From: Vibrio splendidus
GTDB taxonomy: Bacteria > Pseudomonadota > Gammaproteobacteria > Enterobacterales > Vibrionaceae
Direction of reading: 5' to 3'
Assembly: GCF_024347615.1 (NCBI RefSeq)
Contig: NZ_AP025509.1
Coordinates: 1,364,001 to 1,428,000, forward strand
DNA: 64,000 nucleotides
Position numbers and translations under genes: made by a program. The notes beneath the pieces are model-generated. The model saw only the letters and a program-made list of their open reading frames with translations. It was not told the DNA's origin and searched no databases. This document shows, one piece after another, positions 27,166-36,753 of this stretch (the stretch's first letter is position 1; each line of letters begins with the position of its first letter).

Positions 27166-28065
27166 ATGAAAACACTAACCATACTTGATGGCGGCATGGG
27201 CCGAGAACTCAAAGAAATTGGCGCGCCATTTTCTCAACCGCTTTGGAGTGCTCAAGCGCTGATTGAAGCACCCGATTTTGTCAGCCAAGCGCATAAAAAC
27301 TTTGTCGATGCAGGTGCTGAAATCCTGATAACAAACAGCTATGCGTGTGTTCCCTTTCACTTGGGTAAAGAGCTATTCGAGCAACGCGGTTTTGAACTAG
27401 CCGCACTGTCTGGTGAGCTGGCTAAAGCAGTTGCAGACAATGCTACCCACACAGTGAAAGTGGCGGGCGCGATTCCACCGCCATTTGGCAGCTACCGACC
27501 AGACTTGTTTAAGGTAGAAGAAGCCGCGCCAATCATCCAAACGCTTTACGATGCACAAGATCCAAACATCGACCTTTGGATAGCGGAAACGATTTGTAGC
27601 CTGCAAGAATTTGAATCCATTCATGCGGTTCTTAAGCAGTCCGATAAGCCGTGTTACTACGCATTCAGTTTGGAAGACACCAAGGGCGATTCTGCCAATA
27701 TTCGTTCAGGCGAGAGCGTAACAGACGCGATCAAACTTGCCTGCCAATCAAACGCAACAGGCATTATGTTTAACTGCTCAGTGCCTGAAGTGATGGATCA
27801 AGCCATTATCGATGCTAAGAAAGTGATCGATGAGCTAGGCCGTGATTTAGAAATTGGTGTCTACGCCAACAATTTTGCGCCTATCAGCAACGAACATGAA
27901 GCGAATGATATGTTTCAGGAGATGCGTGAGCTGGATGGTCAAGGTTACTTAACTTACGCTAAACGTTGGCACGCACTGGGCGCGAATATCGTCGGTGGCT
28001 GTTGTGGCATCGGGCCAAAACACATTCAAGCTCTAGCCGATTGGAAACACTCAATACAGAGCTAA
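27166..28065 (+). CDS. Homocysteine S-methyltransferase family protein
   Basis: 299 residues, zinc-dependent TIM barrel. It opens TILDGGMGRELKEIG, the usual start for this family, and has the zinc ligands in MFNCSVPE (about residue 203) and GGCCGIGPKHI near the end, giving the three Cys. It would transfer a methyl group from a donor such as S-methylmethionine (MmuM-like) or betaine to homocysteine. ATG at 27166 is used; TTG at 27160 is the alternative. A strong terminator follows at 28091. Confidence 0.85.
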   Translation: MKTLTILDGGMGRELKEIGAPFSQPLWSAQALIEAPDFVSQAHKNFVDAGAEILITNSYACVPFHLGKELFEQRGFELAALSGELAKAVADNATHTVKVAGAIPPPFGSYRPDLFKVEEAAPIIQTLYDAQDPNIDLWIAETICSLQEFESIHAVLKQSDKPCYYAFSLEDTKGDSANIRSGESVTDAIKLACQSNATGIMFNCSVPEVMDQAIIDAKKVIDELGRDLEIGVYANNFAPISNEHEANDMFQEMRELDGQGYLTYAKRWHALGANIVGGCCGIGPKHIQALADWKHSIQS

Positions 28066-28090
28066 TCCTGAGCTTCAACTAGAATAAAAT

Positions 28091-28126
28091 AAATAGAGAA
28101 CAGGTTGAGAAATCTGTTCTCTATTT
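28091..28126 (+). terminator. Terminator after the homocysteine methyltransferase gene
   Basis: AAATAGAGAACAG and CTGTTCTCTATTT form a perfect 13-bp stem with a 10-base loop, ending in TTTGT. It makes a translation start at 28125 for the next gene improbable and supports ATG 28179. Confidence 0.75.
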
Positions 28127-28178
28127 GTATGTGGCGTCTCTGAGTACACTGATACAAAACAACGATTTGGAGCAACTG

Positions 28179-29189
28179 ATGAGCGACACGCAACGCAAAA
28201 TTAAATGGGGCATCGCAGGTCTAGGCAATATCGCCAATCGATTCGCGACTGCAGTCACAGAGCACTGTTTGCATGGTGAGCTGTATGCCGTTGCCGCAAG
28301 AGATCACTCACGCGCAGCCTCATTCGCCAACAAGTTTGGTTGCGACAAGGCTTATGGCTCTTATGAAGAGATGGCGAATGACCCAGCAGTAGAAGCGGTT
28401 TACATCGCCACCGTTCACCCATACCATCAGCCACTCGCAGAACTGTTTCTAAAGAACAATAAGCACGTATTGGTGGAGAAGCCGGCTTTCACCAACCTTG
28501 GTGACTGGCTTGAGATGAAAGCTCTCGCGAAACAAAATGGCGTGATGCTGTTAGAAGCGATGAAAACCGTGGTGTTTCCCGCGTATCGTGAGCTTCAATC
28601 ATTTTTGGTCGACAACAACATTCAGATAGATTCAATCGAAGCCAGTTTTGGCAACCATCACGACTATGAGCCCGATTTGTTTATCTTCAATCCGGATTTG
28701 TCAGGCGGATCAACGCTCGATGTTGGGGTCTATGGACTTTGGTTCTTTTACGATCTATGCCGAACACTGGGTGTGAACCCTTCAAAACCTCAGGTAAAGA
28801 TGTCGTGTCTTTATGAGGGGGCAAATGTGGATACCGATGCGTGCTTTACCTTCTCTGGTGATATGAACGGTAAGATATCGGCATCAACAGTGCAAAACCT
28901 TCCCCGATCAGCGCACTTGAGTGGGCCTGATACTAAGATCACCATTCATGAAAAATGGTGGAATCCGGCCTTTATTGAGATTGAACATCAAGGGCAGAAG
29001 TCGACCATCAACAAACAAGTGACGGGCAATGGGTTCGAATTTGAAATCGACCATTTTTCAGATTTGGTGCTTCAAGGCAAAACTGAATCGAATATCCTAA
29101 GCTCAGAGATAACCTCTCGAGTTCTCGACACGATGGAAAAAGCACTGATTGACTCTGGCTATCCACATTTAACTCAACCTCGTCGTTAG
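28179..29189 (+). CDS. Gfo/Idh/MocA-family oxidoreductase
   Basis: 336 residues. The Rossmann fold starts IKWGIAGLGNIANRFATAV, followed by the family motif HVLVEKPAF near residue 100 (Lys of the EKP motif), and the alpha/beta C-terminal domain with STLDVGVYGLWF. Enzymes of this group oxidise or reduce sugars, polyols or their derivatives with NAD(P). Substrate unknown. ATG 28179 with GGAG upstream is chosen. The next gene starts 10 bp after the stop, so they are co-transcribed with the SgrR-like regulator. Confidence 0.85.
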   Translation: MSDTQRKIKWGIAGLGNIANRFATAVTEHCLHGELYAVAARDHSRAASFANKFGCDKAYGSYEEMANDPAVEAVYIATVHPYHQPLAELFLKNNKHVLVEKPAFTNLGDWLEMKALAKQNGVMLLEAMKTVVFPAYRELQSFLVDNNIQIDSIEASFGNHHDYEPDLFIFNPDLSGGSTLDVGVYGLWFFYDLCRTLGVNPSKPQVKMSCLYEGANVDTDACFTFSGDMNGKISASTVQNLPRSAHLSGPDTKITIHEKWWNPAFIEIEHQGQKSTINKQVTGNGFEFEIDHFSDLVLQGKTESNILSSEITSRVLDTMEKALIDSGYPHLTQPRR

Positions 29190-29199
29190 GAAAAGCAAA

Positions 29200-30708
29200 T
29201 TGGGCAACCTTAAGCGCAAGCTTGAATTGTATGAAAAGATATTTCAGGCTTTTGGGCCTGGAGTATCACATTGTCAGGTCAACCAACTGGCCACCCTGCT
29301 GCACGTAAGTGAACGTCATGTTCAGACCTTACTCAAAGCGATGACAGCGCAAGGTTGGATTGAGTGGCAAGCTAGCTCAGGCCGCAGCAAGAAGGCACAA
29401 CTGACGTGTCTGGTTGAGCCCATTGAGGCGTGTTACCGATACGCACAAACCCAAGCTGACGCAGGCAACATAGAACAGGTGTTTAGCACTTTGAGCTTCA
29501 ATGGCCGCAATGCTGGCGCTGAGTTGCAAGTCTTTCTAAGCAATACCAATCCGTCGGCGCAGAATATCGCGTACATCCCCTTTCACCGAGAACTCGAAGC
29601 GCTTCACCCTCAACGAGTACTTAGACGCACCGAACGCTTCCTAGTGATGCAAGTTTGCCAACGCCTTACCACCGTTCAGCACGGCAAACTCAGCGGCGAT
29701 TTAGCTTATCATTGGCAGCCTAATCAAGATGCGACACAGTGGCACTTTCAGATTCGTAATGGTGTTCAGTTTCATAACGGAAGAACACTCGAACCTCAAG
29801 ACATAGCGCGCAACCTTAACTCGCTCTGCCAAAGCAAAATATGGCGTCGCTGTTATCAGCATATTGATGAGGTCTCTATCGCGGCAGGTAATGTGGTTGT
29901 CGTGAAACTGAATCAACCTGATTGGCACTTACCACGCCTACTTGCCAGAGCTGAAGCATCCGTATTTGATCCCTCATCACCGACTGATAGGCTGATTGGT
30001 TCTGGCGCGTTCTCGTTAGACATCTTCTCAAGCAATATGTTGAGATTGAGCCGCAATAGCGCGTATTCACACAGCACGCCGATTCTTAATCGAGTCGAGT
30101 TGTGGGTCTACCCGGAATGGGCACAGAGCAAAGCCTGCGCTCAAAATCAGGTGTGCGTGAAACTGCCCGAGAAAACGATCACTGTGCGTTGCGATAATCA
30201 TGCTTCCAAACCGGATTTGGGCTCAACCTTCTTTAAGATTCAAAGCCCGATGTTGTCGAAAACCGTTCGTGAATTCACTGTTGAAGACACCTCTGAATGC
30301 CAAACCCTTTTCGATCAATTATCAGTATCCGGCGACCACAAAACCAACGTGGAATATGGCCACTACCTAACTACCAAAGACGTCGTGTTGTGTAGCATTA
30401 TTGATGAGAACGACACCTTCACTTCGTGGTTAAGCTTTTTCACTCGCTTCCCGTTTGAGGATTTAGCTCTACCCTCTGAGATGCCAAAAACAGTAGAACA
30501 AGGCTTAGCTTCAATAAGAAACCAGCCCAACGTTGAGTTAGCGATGAATGCACTGTTGGAACTCAAGCATTGGTTGAATGACTCTGGGGTTGTGGTTGAG
30601 CTAAAACAAGAGGCATTCAATTTGGAAGTTTCTGAAAAGATACACGGCGCACAAGTAAATGGTTTCGGTTGGTGTGAGCTCGACAAGCTGTGGATTAGCC
30701 ATTTGTAA
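29200..30708 (+). CDS. SgrR-family transcriptional regulator
   Basis: 502 residues. An N-terminal winged HTH of the SgrR type (KLELYEKIFQAF, VNQLATLLHVSERHVQTLLK, WIEWQASSGRSKKAQL) is fused to a periplasmic-binding-protein domain of the SBP_bac_5 type (GDLAYHWQPNQDATQWHFQI, RNGVQFHNGRTLEPQDIARN and on). E. coli SgrR activates the small RNA SgrS under sugar-phosphate stress; whether an SgrS exists here is not shown, and none was seen next to it. The start is TTG 29200 with AGGA upstream. It is co-transcribed with the Gfo/Idh/MocA gene, which may be related to its signal. Confidence 0.82.
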   Translation: MGNLKRKLELYEKIFQAFGPGVSHCQVNQLATLLHVSERHVQTLLKAMTAQGWIEWQASSGRSKKAQLTCLVEPIEACYRYAQTQADAGNIEQVFSTLSFNGRNAGAELQVFLSNTNPSAQNIAYIPFHRELEALHPQRVLRRTERFLVMQVCQRLTTVQHGKLSGDLAYHWQPNQDATQWHFQIRNGVQFHNGRTLEPQDIARNLNSLCQSKIWRRCYQHIDEVSIAAGNVVVVKLNQPDWHLPRLLARAEASVFDPSSPTDRLIGSGAFSLDIFSSNMLRLSRNSAYSHSTPILNRVELWVYPEWAQSKACAQNQVCVKLPEKTITVRCDNHASKPDLGSTFFKIQSPMLSKTVREFTVEDTSECQTLFDQLSVSGDHKTNVEYGHYLTTKDVVLCSIIDENDTFTSWLSFFTRFPFEDLALPSEMPKTVEQGLASIRNQPNVELAMNALLELKHWLNDSGVVVELKQEAFNLEVSEKIHGAQVNGFGWCELDKLWISHL

Positions 30709-30861
30709 GTCTAGCCATGTTCAAAAATAAGTCATTAGGCACAGCGACTTATCTTTAACACTCCCCTGCCAATAGCAAAGAAATGGAGTGCTAATGTACT
30801 CTCGAAGTGAAACTCAACAAATATAAGCACAAACTAAATAGACCCAATAAGAAGGTAAACC

Positions 30862-31260
30862 ATGACTCGACACCTAAAAGGCTCATTACTGTTTCTTTGC
30901 GCATTCTCTTTTAACAGCATGGCGAGCACCCAATGCGACGCACTAACTGGTTGTGAAAAGAAGTTCTGTGAGATCGAATATCAAATAAAGAAAGCGGAGC
31001 AGTACGATAATCAGTACAAAGTGGAGCGATTAACCACGGCGTTAAAAGCCGCGAAAGAGAACTGCACTAATGAAGGCTTGAAGGATGATCTCCGTGAGAA
31101 GATTGAATCCAATGAACAAGATTTAGCTGAATACCAAGCTGACCTAGAAGAAGCAAAAAGAGACGATAGAGCGGATAAAATCCGAAAGTATGAGGGTAAG
31201 ATCGAAAAAGAACTGCGTAAAATCGATAAATTAAAGCAAGAACTGGCTAAGATCCCTTAA
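30862..31260 (+). CDS. DUF1090-family periplasmic protein (YqjC-like)
   Basis: 132 residues. Sec signal (LLFLCAFSFNSMAS), then a mature protein with three conserved Cys (CDALTGCEKKFCEIE near residues 24-40 and CTNEG near 70) and a long charged coiled-coil tail (ENEQDLAEYQADLEEAKRDD region). This is the DUF1090/YqjC pattern. Function is unknown; it is secreted to the periplasm. Own promoter and terminator, so a single-gene unit. Confidence 0.78.
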   Translation: MTRHLKGSLLFLCAFSFNSMASTQCDALTGCEKKFCEIEYQIKKAEQYDNQYKVERLTTALKAAKENCTNEGLKDDLREKIESNEQDLAEYQADLEEAKRDDRADKIRKYEGKIEKELRKIDKLKQELAKIP

Positions 31261-31276
31261 TCGATAATTGAAACAA

Positions 31277-31306
31277 AAATGGTCTTACTGCTTAGTAAGA
31301 CCATTT
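31277..31306 (+). terminator. Terminator after the DUF1090 gene
   Basis: AAATGGTCTTACT and AGTAAGACCATTT form a perfect 13-bp stem with loop GCTT, starting 16 bp after the stop. A-rich on the left, so it may also act for the opposite strand. Confidence 0.75.
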
Positions 31307-31361
31307 AGAAAATACCGCTTTATGACGACTTCAGAATCAACCTAGCCAACGCCAGCCGTTA

Positions 31362-32456
31362 TTATCCTACTAGCGCCAATTCAGACTCTTTATAAATCCG
31401 GTTAGCCACTTTGTATGCCGCCGGAGACATCAGTGTCTCTTTGCATCTGCGCTTAAACTGCTCGACTTCAATCGTTTGTTCTTCCAGTAAATAGCACAGC
31501 TCACTCAAGTAGTTAGCTTCAAACACAGCTTGACCAAGTGGCGTACATTCGTATCGGCTAGACTCTTGGTAGCCAATTGCGGTCAACACTGATTCTGGCA
31601 GCTCCCAGAACTTAGCAATGGTGTAAGTCAGGCGAATAGAGTAGCTGTTCATCAGGCGCTTCAATGCTAACGAGTTAGGCGGAACAGAAGGATCAACATG
31701 CTTGAAGGCTTCTACCATCATCTGGAAAATGATCATCTTGCCTAAGTTGCGAATCAACCCAACAAAGTATGCCGCCGCTTGATCTTCTTGAGATGAAGAG
31801 TCTTTCATCAACTCCTTAGAAAAAGACGCGGTCTGAACACTGTGGTTCCAAATTTTCTCACCGAAGTGACGCCAGTAAATATTGTTGCCCGGCGTGAAGT
31901 TCTTCATGTAACTATTCACAACTCCTTCAACAAGCCCTTGAGAACCCATATTTAGGAATGCTGTTTTTAGGTCGGTAACCTGCTTTTCATTGCGTTTGTA
32001 AAAGGCGCTATTTGCCAACTTAATCACATCGGCAGCCATACTCGGCTCGCGCTCAATCACTGTTAATAGTGCGTCAACATCAAACTCGTCGCTCTGTAAT
32101 TCTGCCATTAACGTGGTTACAGAGGCTGGCATCACTGGCAGTTCATTAAGCAAAGCTTTTGGAGAGCGAATCAAACGTTCGATCTGACAAGCAACAAAAT
32201 CACTAAATGGGTCTGACTCCGTTCGAAGGCGAGACTCTCCAAACAAATAATCAAGGAACTCACCATCGTGAAGGCTAAGCGTATTATCGACGATTAATGA
32301 TGATGGTTGAGCTGACGAAGGCGGAACAAAGATTGAAGACCGAACAGAATCAGTAGCAACGGTTTGTTGTTGCTCTTTTTGGACAGGCTCTGCAGAGGGT
32401 TTGTTTTTTGAATCAACAAAAGGCGAGAATAGTGCCTGCAATACCCTTTTAAACAT
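31362..32456 (-). CDS. HDOD-domain signalling protein
   Basis: 364 residues from ATG 32456 (GGAG 9 bp upstream); an in-frame start upstream at 32588 would add a spurious hydrophobic segment. After a linker of about 100 residues rich in Ser, Gln and Pro, an HDOD domain (LPVMPASVTTLMAELQSDEF to NRIYKESE, about 110-355) resembles metal-free HD-like output modules of the HDOD family. These proteins act in regulation of motility, virulence or nucleotide signalling, but no partner is visible here. Transcribed away from the neighbours. Confidence 0.8.
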   Translation of the reverse strand: MFKRVLQALFSPFVDSKNKPSAEPVQKEQQQTVATDSVRSSIFVPPSSAQPSSLIVDNTLSLHDGEFLDYLFGESRLRTESDPFSDFVACQIERLIRSPKALLNELPVMPASVTTLMAELQSDEFDVDALLTVIEREPSMAADVIKLANSAFYKRNEKQVTDLKTAFLNMGSQGLVEGVVNSYMKNFTPGNNIYWRHFGEKIWNHSVQTASFSKELMKDSSSQEDQAAAYFVGLIRNLGKMIIFQMMVEAFKHVDPSVPPNSLALKRLMNSYSIRLTYTIAKFWELPESVLTAIGYQESSRYECTPLGQAVFEANYLSELCYLLEEQTIEVEQFKRRCKETLMSPAAYKVANRIYKESELALVG

Positions 32457-32631
32457 CAATACGGCTCCTAGATGAATACAACATAGATAGGGATATATAA
32501 CGGCGGTGATTATCGCACAGTTAATTAATAAACCACACAGTGTTAAATGAATCATTAACTTTTCAACTGTATAAGACCGGTTACTCAACAGCCTGCGAGA
32601 CTAGGCCTCCTGTATTCACCAGAAACAAAAA

Positions 32632-32657
32632 AGCGAGCACATGACACTGGCTCGCTC
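32632..32657 (-). terminator. Terminator of the TetR-oxidoreductase operon
   Basis: AGCGAGC and GCTCGCT form a stem, with a T run following on the minus strand (TTTTTTG). It sits 34 bp after the oxidoreductase stop at 32691. Confidence 0.7.
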
Positions 32658-32690
32658 TTACATAAATTAGATGCGTGACACTGTTTAAAG

Positions 32691-33746
32691 TTAGCTCTGA
32701 GCGACTTCCAACACGATCTTACCAACGTGTTTTTTCTTTAGGAACTCACCTTGCGCTTTATGAATATCGGCTAACGGATAAGACTCTGCGACGATGGCGC
32801 CAATCTGCTGCTTCTCAATACGGTTGACTAGATTCTGGAATACCTGTGGTTCTAAAACTGTGCAACCAAAAAAGCTGAGATCCTTGAGATACAAAGTGCG
32901 AACATCAAGCTCAACCATCGCGCCACCAATTGCGCCAGATACGGCATAACGACCGTGTGGTTTCAGCACTTCAAGGAACTCAGGCCACTTGTCACCTGCC
33001 ACCAAATCGATAACCACATTGACGCTACTTTCGCCTAACGCTTTAACCAAATCCGCATCACGGGCAATCACTTCATCAGCGCCAAGTTCAAGTAACTGTT
33101 GGTTCTTGCTTGGGCTGGTAATCGCAATCACATACGCGCCGCGAGCTTTTGCTAGCTGAACAGCCGCAGAGCCCACACCGCCCGATGCACCAGAGATAAG
33201 CACGCGGTCACCCTCAATCACATTCGAGCGAGTCAGCATGTTTTCTGCGGTCGAGTAAGAGCATGGGAAAGACGCCAGCTCAACATCCGACATTGTGCTG
33301 TTCACCGCGTAAGCGTGCTTAGCTGCTACTTTGGTGTATTCAGCAAAACCGCCATCGCACTCAGAGCCGAAATACCATGGCTGTGGTAGATCTCGCCCGT
33401 ACACTTCAGTCAGACAAGGTTCAATCAGAACACGCTCACCAATACGATCAGCAGGGACTTCGTTACCAACGGCTACGATAAAACCGCACACATCAGCACC
33501 TTGGATGCGAGGGAATTTCAACGCTTCGCCAGACCAACTGGCATCGTCTGAATCATCACTTTTTGCATACCAACCAATTCGTGTGTTGATGTCGGTGTTG
33601 TTCACGCCTGCGGCCATCACCTTGATCAGCACTTCATTAGGTTCAATTTGAGGAACAGCGATATCTTCACGGTAACCCAGCATTTCTGCCCCGCCGTGTC
33701 CTAGCATCTCTGCGCCTTTCATTGTTTTTGGCACTTCAAAATTCAT
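32691..33746 (-). CDS. Zinc-independent MDR-type oxidoreductase (quinone reductase-like)
   Basis: 351 residues. N-terminal GroES-like domain (VPQIEPNEVLIKVMAAGVNN), nucleotide-binding Rossmann domain VLISGASGGVGSAAVQLAKA near residue 185, and LYLKDLSFFGCT near the end, the pattern of the quinone oxidoreductase/zinc-type MDR family. It likely reduces quinones or enones with NADPH. The start ATG 33746 (GGAAA upstream) overlaps the TetR stop as ATGA, so the two are translationally coupled. Regulated by that TetR protein through the sites at 34322-34364. Confidence 0.85.
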   Translation of the reverse strand: MNFEVPKTMKGAEMLGHGGAEMLGYREDIAVPQIEPNEVLIKVMAAGVNNTDINTRIGWYAKSDDSDDASWSGEALKFPRIQGADVCGFIVAVGNEVPADRIGERVLIEPCLTEVYGRDLPQPWYFGSECDGGFAEYTKVAAKHAYAVNSTMSDVELASFPCSYSTAENMLTRSNVIEGDRVLISGASGGVGSAAVQLAKARGAYVIAITSPSKNQQLLELGADEVIARDADLVKALGESSVNVVIDLVAGDKWPEFLEVLKPHGRYAVSGAIGGAMVELDVRTLYLKDLSFFGCTVLEPQVFQNLVNRIEKQQIGAIVAESYPLADIHKAQGEFLKKKHVGKIVLEVAQS

Positions 33747-34261
33747 ACTGTTTCCTTGAGTAATTTTGTCACCATATTCTGTGCCGATGCCACTGCTTCT
33801 TCGCCCAATACTGGCCACGCACTTGATACGCCTTCATGAAGTAGAAAGAGCTCTGAAGCGAGGTCTTCTCTTTGGCTTTGCTTAGCCATTAACGCCTGAA
33901 CTTCTTTCTTATGCTCGATTACGGCTTGGTTAATCAGTTCGTTGTCAGGAAAAGCAGCCAGTGCGTTCATCGATAAACAACCGTGCGGCGCGTACTCTTC
34001 CATCCACTGTTGAAGCTTGTTGAAGATATGAGTAATCGCTTGGTAGCCCGAGCGAGGGGAATCTTCCAACAGCAGACTCAAGTAGCGCTGATGACGATGT
34101 TCTAACGCCCCAACGATCATCGCTTCTTTTGAAGGGAAGTGTTTATACAAGGTTCTCAGGCTCACGTTGCACGCGGTTTTCAGCTGTGCAACGCTCGGTT
34201 CCGCAAAACCTTGCTGGCTAAACGCCACTTCAAGGCTTGCTGCAATCTGTTCTCTCAACAT
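33743..34261 (-). CDS. TetR-family regulator, first gene of its operon
   Basis: 172 residues, with the HTH EVAFSQQGFAEPSVAQLKTA then CNVSLRTLYKHFPSKEAMIV (residues 10-50) and a C-terminal ligand domain. It precedes the oxidoreductase gene with a 4-bp ATGA overlap. Its upstream region carries two GTAGA-N8-TCTAC inverted repeats, the likely self-operator. The ligand is probably an electrophile or quinone given its partner (inference). Confidence 0.85.
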   Translation of the reverse strand: MLREQIAASLEVAFSQQGFAEPSVAQLKTACNVSLRTLYKHFPSKEAMIVGALEHRHQRYLSLLLEDSPRSGYQAITHIFNKLQQWMEEYAPHGCLSMNALAAFPDNELINQAVIEHKKEVQALMAKQSQREDLASELFLLHEGVSSAWPVLGEEAVASAQNMVTKLLKETV

Positions 34262-34321
34262 AATGCTCTCTTAATACTGAATACCAATCGTAGTAAGTAA
34301 CAGTGATAGGTATAACAACAG

Positions 34322-34364
34322 GTAGAATGGTTGCTCTACCTACAGAGTAGAACGATCACTCTAC
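34322..34364. promoter_or_regulatory. Two TetR-type operators, GTAGA-N8-TCTAC
   Basis: GTAGAATGGTTGCTCTAC (34322-34339) and GTAGAACGATCACTCTAC (34347-34364) share arms GTAGA and TCTAC around an 8-bp centre and are 25 bp apart. They are directly upstream of the TetR gene start at 34261. Confidence 0.75.
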
Positions 34365-34399
34365 CCGTGTCAATGAGATCTTTTTGTCGTCCTATAAAA

Positions 34400-34436
34400 C
34401 AAAAAATCCCACTTCTATCAAGGAGCAGGATTTTTA
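34400..34436 (-). terminator. Terminator after uxuA
   Basis: AAAATCC and GGATTTT, with TTCT/AGGA pairs inside, form a stem about 30 bp after the uxuA stop at 34469. The minus strand ends in a T-rich run. Confidence 0.55.
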
Positions 34437-34468
34437 TGTGTAAGCGTTAGTCGCTAATGTTCGAATGG

Positions 34469-35656
34469 TTACTTAGTGTAAAAAGCACGCTTGAGTGCGA
34501 CTTCCAATCCGCGAACTTCAGCTAACCCTTTCAATCGACCAATCGCTGAATAACCTGGATTCGTCGTTTTCTTTAGGTCATCTAACATTTGATGGCCGTG
34601 ATCCGGACGCATTGGAATTAAGCGATGGTCACCCACTTCTGCACGACGGTGTTCTTCATCCAAGATAGCCATCACAACGTTGTACATGTCCACATCACCA
34701 TCTAGGTGCGCTGCTTCATGGAATGTCATTGGGTTGCTTTCTTCACGCTTGGTTGAGCGCAGGTGCGTAAAGTAAATTCGGTCACCGTGCTTTTTAATCA
34801 TATTGACCAGATCATTGTCGCCACGAACACCGTATGAACCCGTACACATCGTCAAGCCATTCATTTTGCTCGGTACATGCTCGGTCAACCAATCAATGTC
34901 TTCGATCGTTGAAACGATACGAGGCAAGCCTAGAATGGGACGCGGTGGATCGTCTGGGTGAACCGCCATCTTCAAGCCATTCGCATCACAGATAGGCATC
35001 AGCTCAGCGAGGAAGTAAGACATGTGCTCACGTAGCTTATCTTTGTCGATTCCCGCATAACGATCTAGCTGTGCTTGAAACGCTTCTAGTGTGTAACCTT
35101 CTTCAGCGCCTGGCAGGCCAGCGATGATGTTATTGGTCAGTTGCTGAATTTGCTCAGGCGTCATGTTGTTGAAGTAATCCAACGCTTGCGCTTGCTCTGA
35201 TTCTGAATAGTCCGATTCTGCACCTGGGCGCTTCAAGATATGCAGCTCAAATGCCGCAAACGCGATTTGGTCAAAGCGCAGTGCGCGCGAGCCATCAGGC
35301 ATTTCAAATTCTAAATCGGTACGCGTCCAGTCCAACACGGGCATGAAGTTATAACAAACCGTATCGATGCCACACTCAGCAAGGTTAGACAGAGTTTGCT
35401 TATAGTTATCAATCCACAGCTGGTAGTTACCAGTTTGAGTTTTGATCTCTTCGTGCACAGGCACGCTTTCTACTACCGACCACGTTAAACCTTTCTCTTC
35501 GATAATGGCTTTACGCTTAAGGATTTCTTCTTTTGTCCAAACTTCACCATTTGGAATATGGTGCAGTGCATTCACAATACCAGTTGCGCCCGCTTGACGA
35601 ATATCGTCTAGCGAAACTTGATCATTAGGGCCGTACCAACGCCACGTTTGTTCCAT
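34469..35656 (-). CDS. uxuA: D-mannonate dehydratase
   Basis: 395 residues, the usual UxuA length. It removes water from D-mannonate to give 2-keto-3-deoxygluconate in glucuronate catabolism. Signatures: start [38 protein letters not shown] near residue 235, [13 protein letters not shown] near 280 and RPDHGHQML near the C terminus, the family's metal-binding His/Asp residues. It is the last gene on the minus arm of the hexuronate regulon, 207 bp after the GntR regulator, and is presumably under the same control. Confidence 0.95.
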   Translation of the reverse strand: MEQTWRWYGPNDQVSLDDIRQAGATGIVNALHHIPNGEVWTKEEILKRKAIIEEKGLTWSVVESVPVHEEIKTQTGNYQLWIDNYKQTLSNLAECGIDTVCYNFMPVLDWTRTDLEFEMPDGSRALRFDQIAFAAFELHILKRPGAESDYSESEQAQALDYFNNMTPEQIQQLTNNIIAGLPGAEEGYTLEAFQAQLDRYAGIDKDKLREHMSYFLAELMPICDANGLKMAVHPDDPPRPILGLPRIVSTIEDIDWLTEHVPSKMNGLTMCTGSYGVRGDNDLVNMIKKHGDRIYFTHLRSTKREESNPMTFHEAAHLDGDVDMYNVVMAILDEEHRRAEVGDHRLIPMRPDHGHQMLDDLKKTTNPGYSAIGRLKGLAEVRGLEVALKRAFYTK

Positions 35657-35863
35657 GAGACTTACCTTTCTTTAAGACGCACTTAGCCGGCTCGAATTAA
35701 TCAAGCTAAATGCAATAACGACTTCTTAATGGCAGCAATGACAATTGCTGCCCGAGATACGCCGGTCTACGCCGGTCTAAAGACGATTACCTATCTACAA
35801 CCTAGTGAATGAATCAACTTTCAAGAGGAGCCTTGTCGCTGAATTCAACGTTAGCTTTCAAAA

Positions 35864-36646
35864 CTAACTTTCTGTGCTAAGCAGCACCACTGGGTTGGAA
35901 CTAAATAAGTAGCCATCAAAGTTTGGGTCATCAATGTCTGACAGCGCTAACAAACGCTGTTTAACATTCTCAAGGTGTTGCCACATTGCGTTCTTAGCAG
36001 CGACAGGATCTTTGCGCTGTAAGGCGGCGAGGATACGAGCGTGATCATCTAACCATTCTTCACGGTAATCTTGACCACTGATGTGAGAGTGGAGTTTATT
36101 CCACATTGGACTCTTTTCGCGTCGATCCCAGGATTGTTTCAGCATATCTACCAGAACAGAGTTTTGAGTGGCCTCTGCAATACACATGTGAAATCTTTCA
36201 TCTCCGCTGCAATCGGTGGTGCCGCTTGCAAGCTCTTCGCGCTCGAGTTCGAGTGCAGAGCGCATCTTAATGATATCGCCCGGAGTGACCTGAGTTGCCG
36301 CAAACTCCGCGATATTACTTTCCAGTAATTGGCGGGCCTGCAGCATCTCGAATGGACCAGCATCATCGCTGACCACATTCTCGCGAGAATGAGTTGGAAT
36401 GTTCAGGACATAAACACCCGACCCTTTTTTCACCTCAACTAAGTTTTCAAGCTCCAGCATGATGATCGCTTCACGCACCACTGTGCGGCTTACATCTAGA
36501 CGATCAGCAATATCGCGTTCTGGAGGTAATCTATCTCCGACCTTATACAGGCCTTCAATCAGTTCTTTTCTTAGTACTAACCCTATCTCCTGATAAGGTC
36601 TTTTCGGCTCGAAAGGCATCATGATGATATTGTCACTTCTTTCCAT
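35864..36646 (-). CDS. FadR-type GntR regulator of hexuronate genes (UxuR/ExuR-like)
   Basis: 260 residues. The winged HTH is LIEGLYKVGDRLPPERDIAD followed by RLDVSRTVVREAIIMLE (residues 30-67); the C-terminal half is an FCD effector domain (ARQLLESNIAEFAATQV, with the HMCIAEAT segment). UxuR and ExuR bind ATTGGTNNACCAAT-type sites, which occur several times in this locus. It is likely a repressor relieved by fructuronate or a related intermediate. It lies between dctP and uxuA, and an operator-like repeat sits in front of it. Confidence 0.85.
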   Translation of the reverse strand: MERSDNIIMMPFEPKRPYQEIGLVLRKELIEGLYKVGDRLPPERDIADRLDVSRTVVREAIIMLELENLVEVKKGSGVYVLNIPTHSRENVVSDDAGPFEMLQARQLLESNIAEFAATQVTPGDIIKMRSALELEREELASGTTDCSGDERFHMCIAEATQNSVLVDMLKQSWDRREKSPMWNKLHSHISGQDYREEWLDDHARILAALQRKDPVAAKNAMWQHLENVKQRLLALSDIDDPNFDGYLFSSNPVVLLSTES

Positions 36647-36668
36647 TGTATTTCTCTCGCCATCATAA

Positions 36669-36694
36669 TGACCAAATATAATTGGTCAACCTCT
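36669..36694. promoter_or_regulatory. Operator-like repeats upstream of the GntR gene
   Basis: TGACCAA (36669-36675) and TTGGTCA (36682-36688) form an inverted repeat, and ATTGGTCAACC (36681-36691) matches most of the ATTGGT-N2-ACCAAT consensus seen at 37839-37998. It is 22 bp before the GntR start, fitting autoregulation. Confidence 0.6.
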
Positions 36695-36753
36695 ATATCC
36701 TAAAATGCAGTAACACCTTGTTTTTGTATTACTCTTTTTTCTATATTTGCTCG

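Noticed and set aside
28125..28178. Upstream GTG start of the Gfo/Idh/MocA gene
   Set aside because: It would begin inside the terminator hairpin of the preceding gene and lacks an RBS; ATG 28179 has GGAG upstream.
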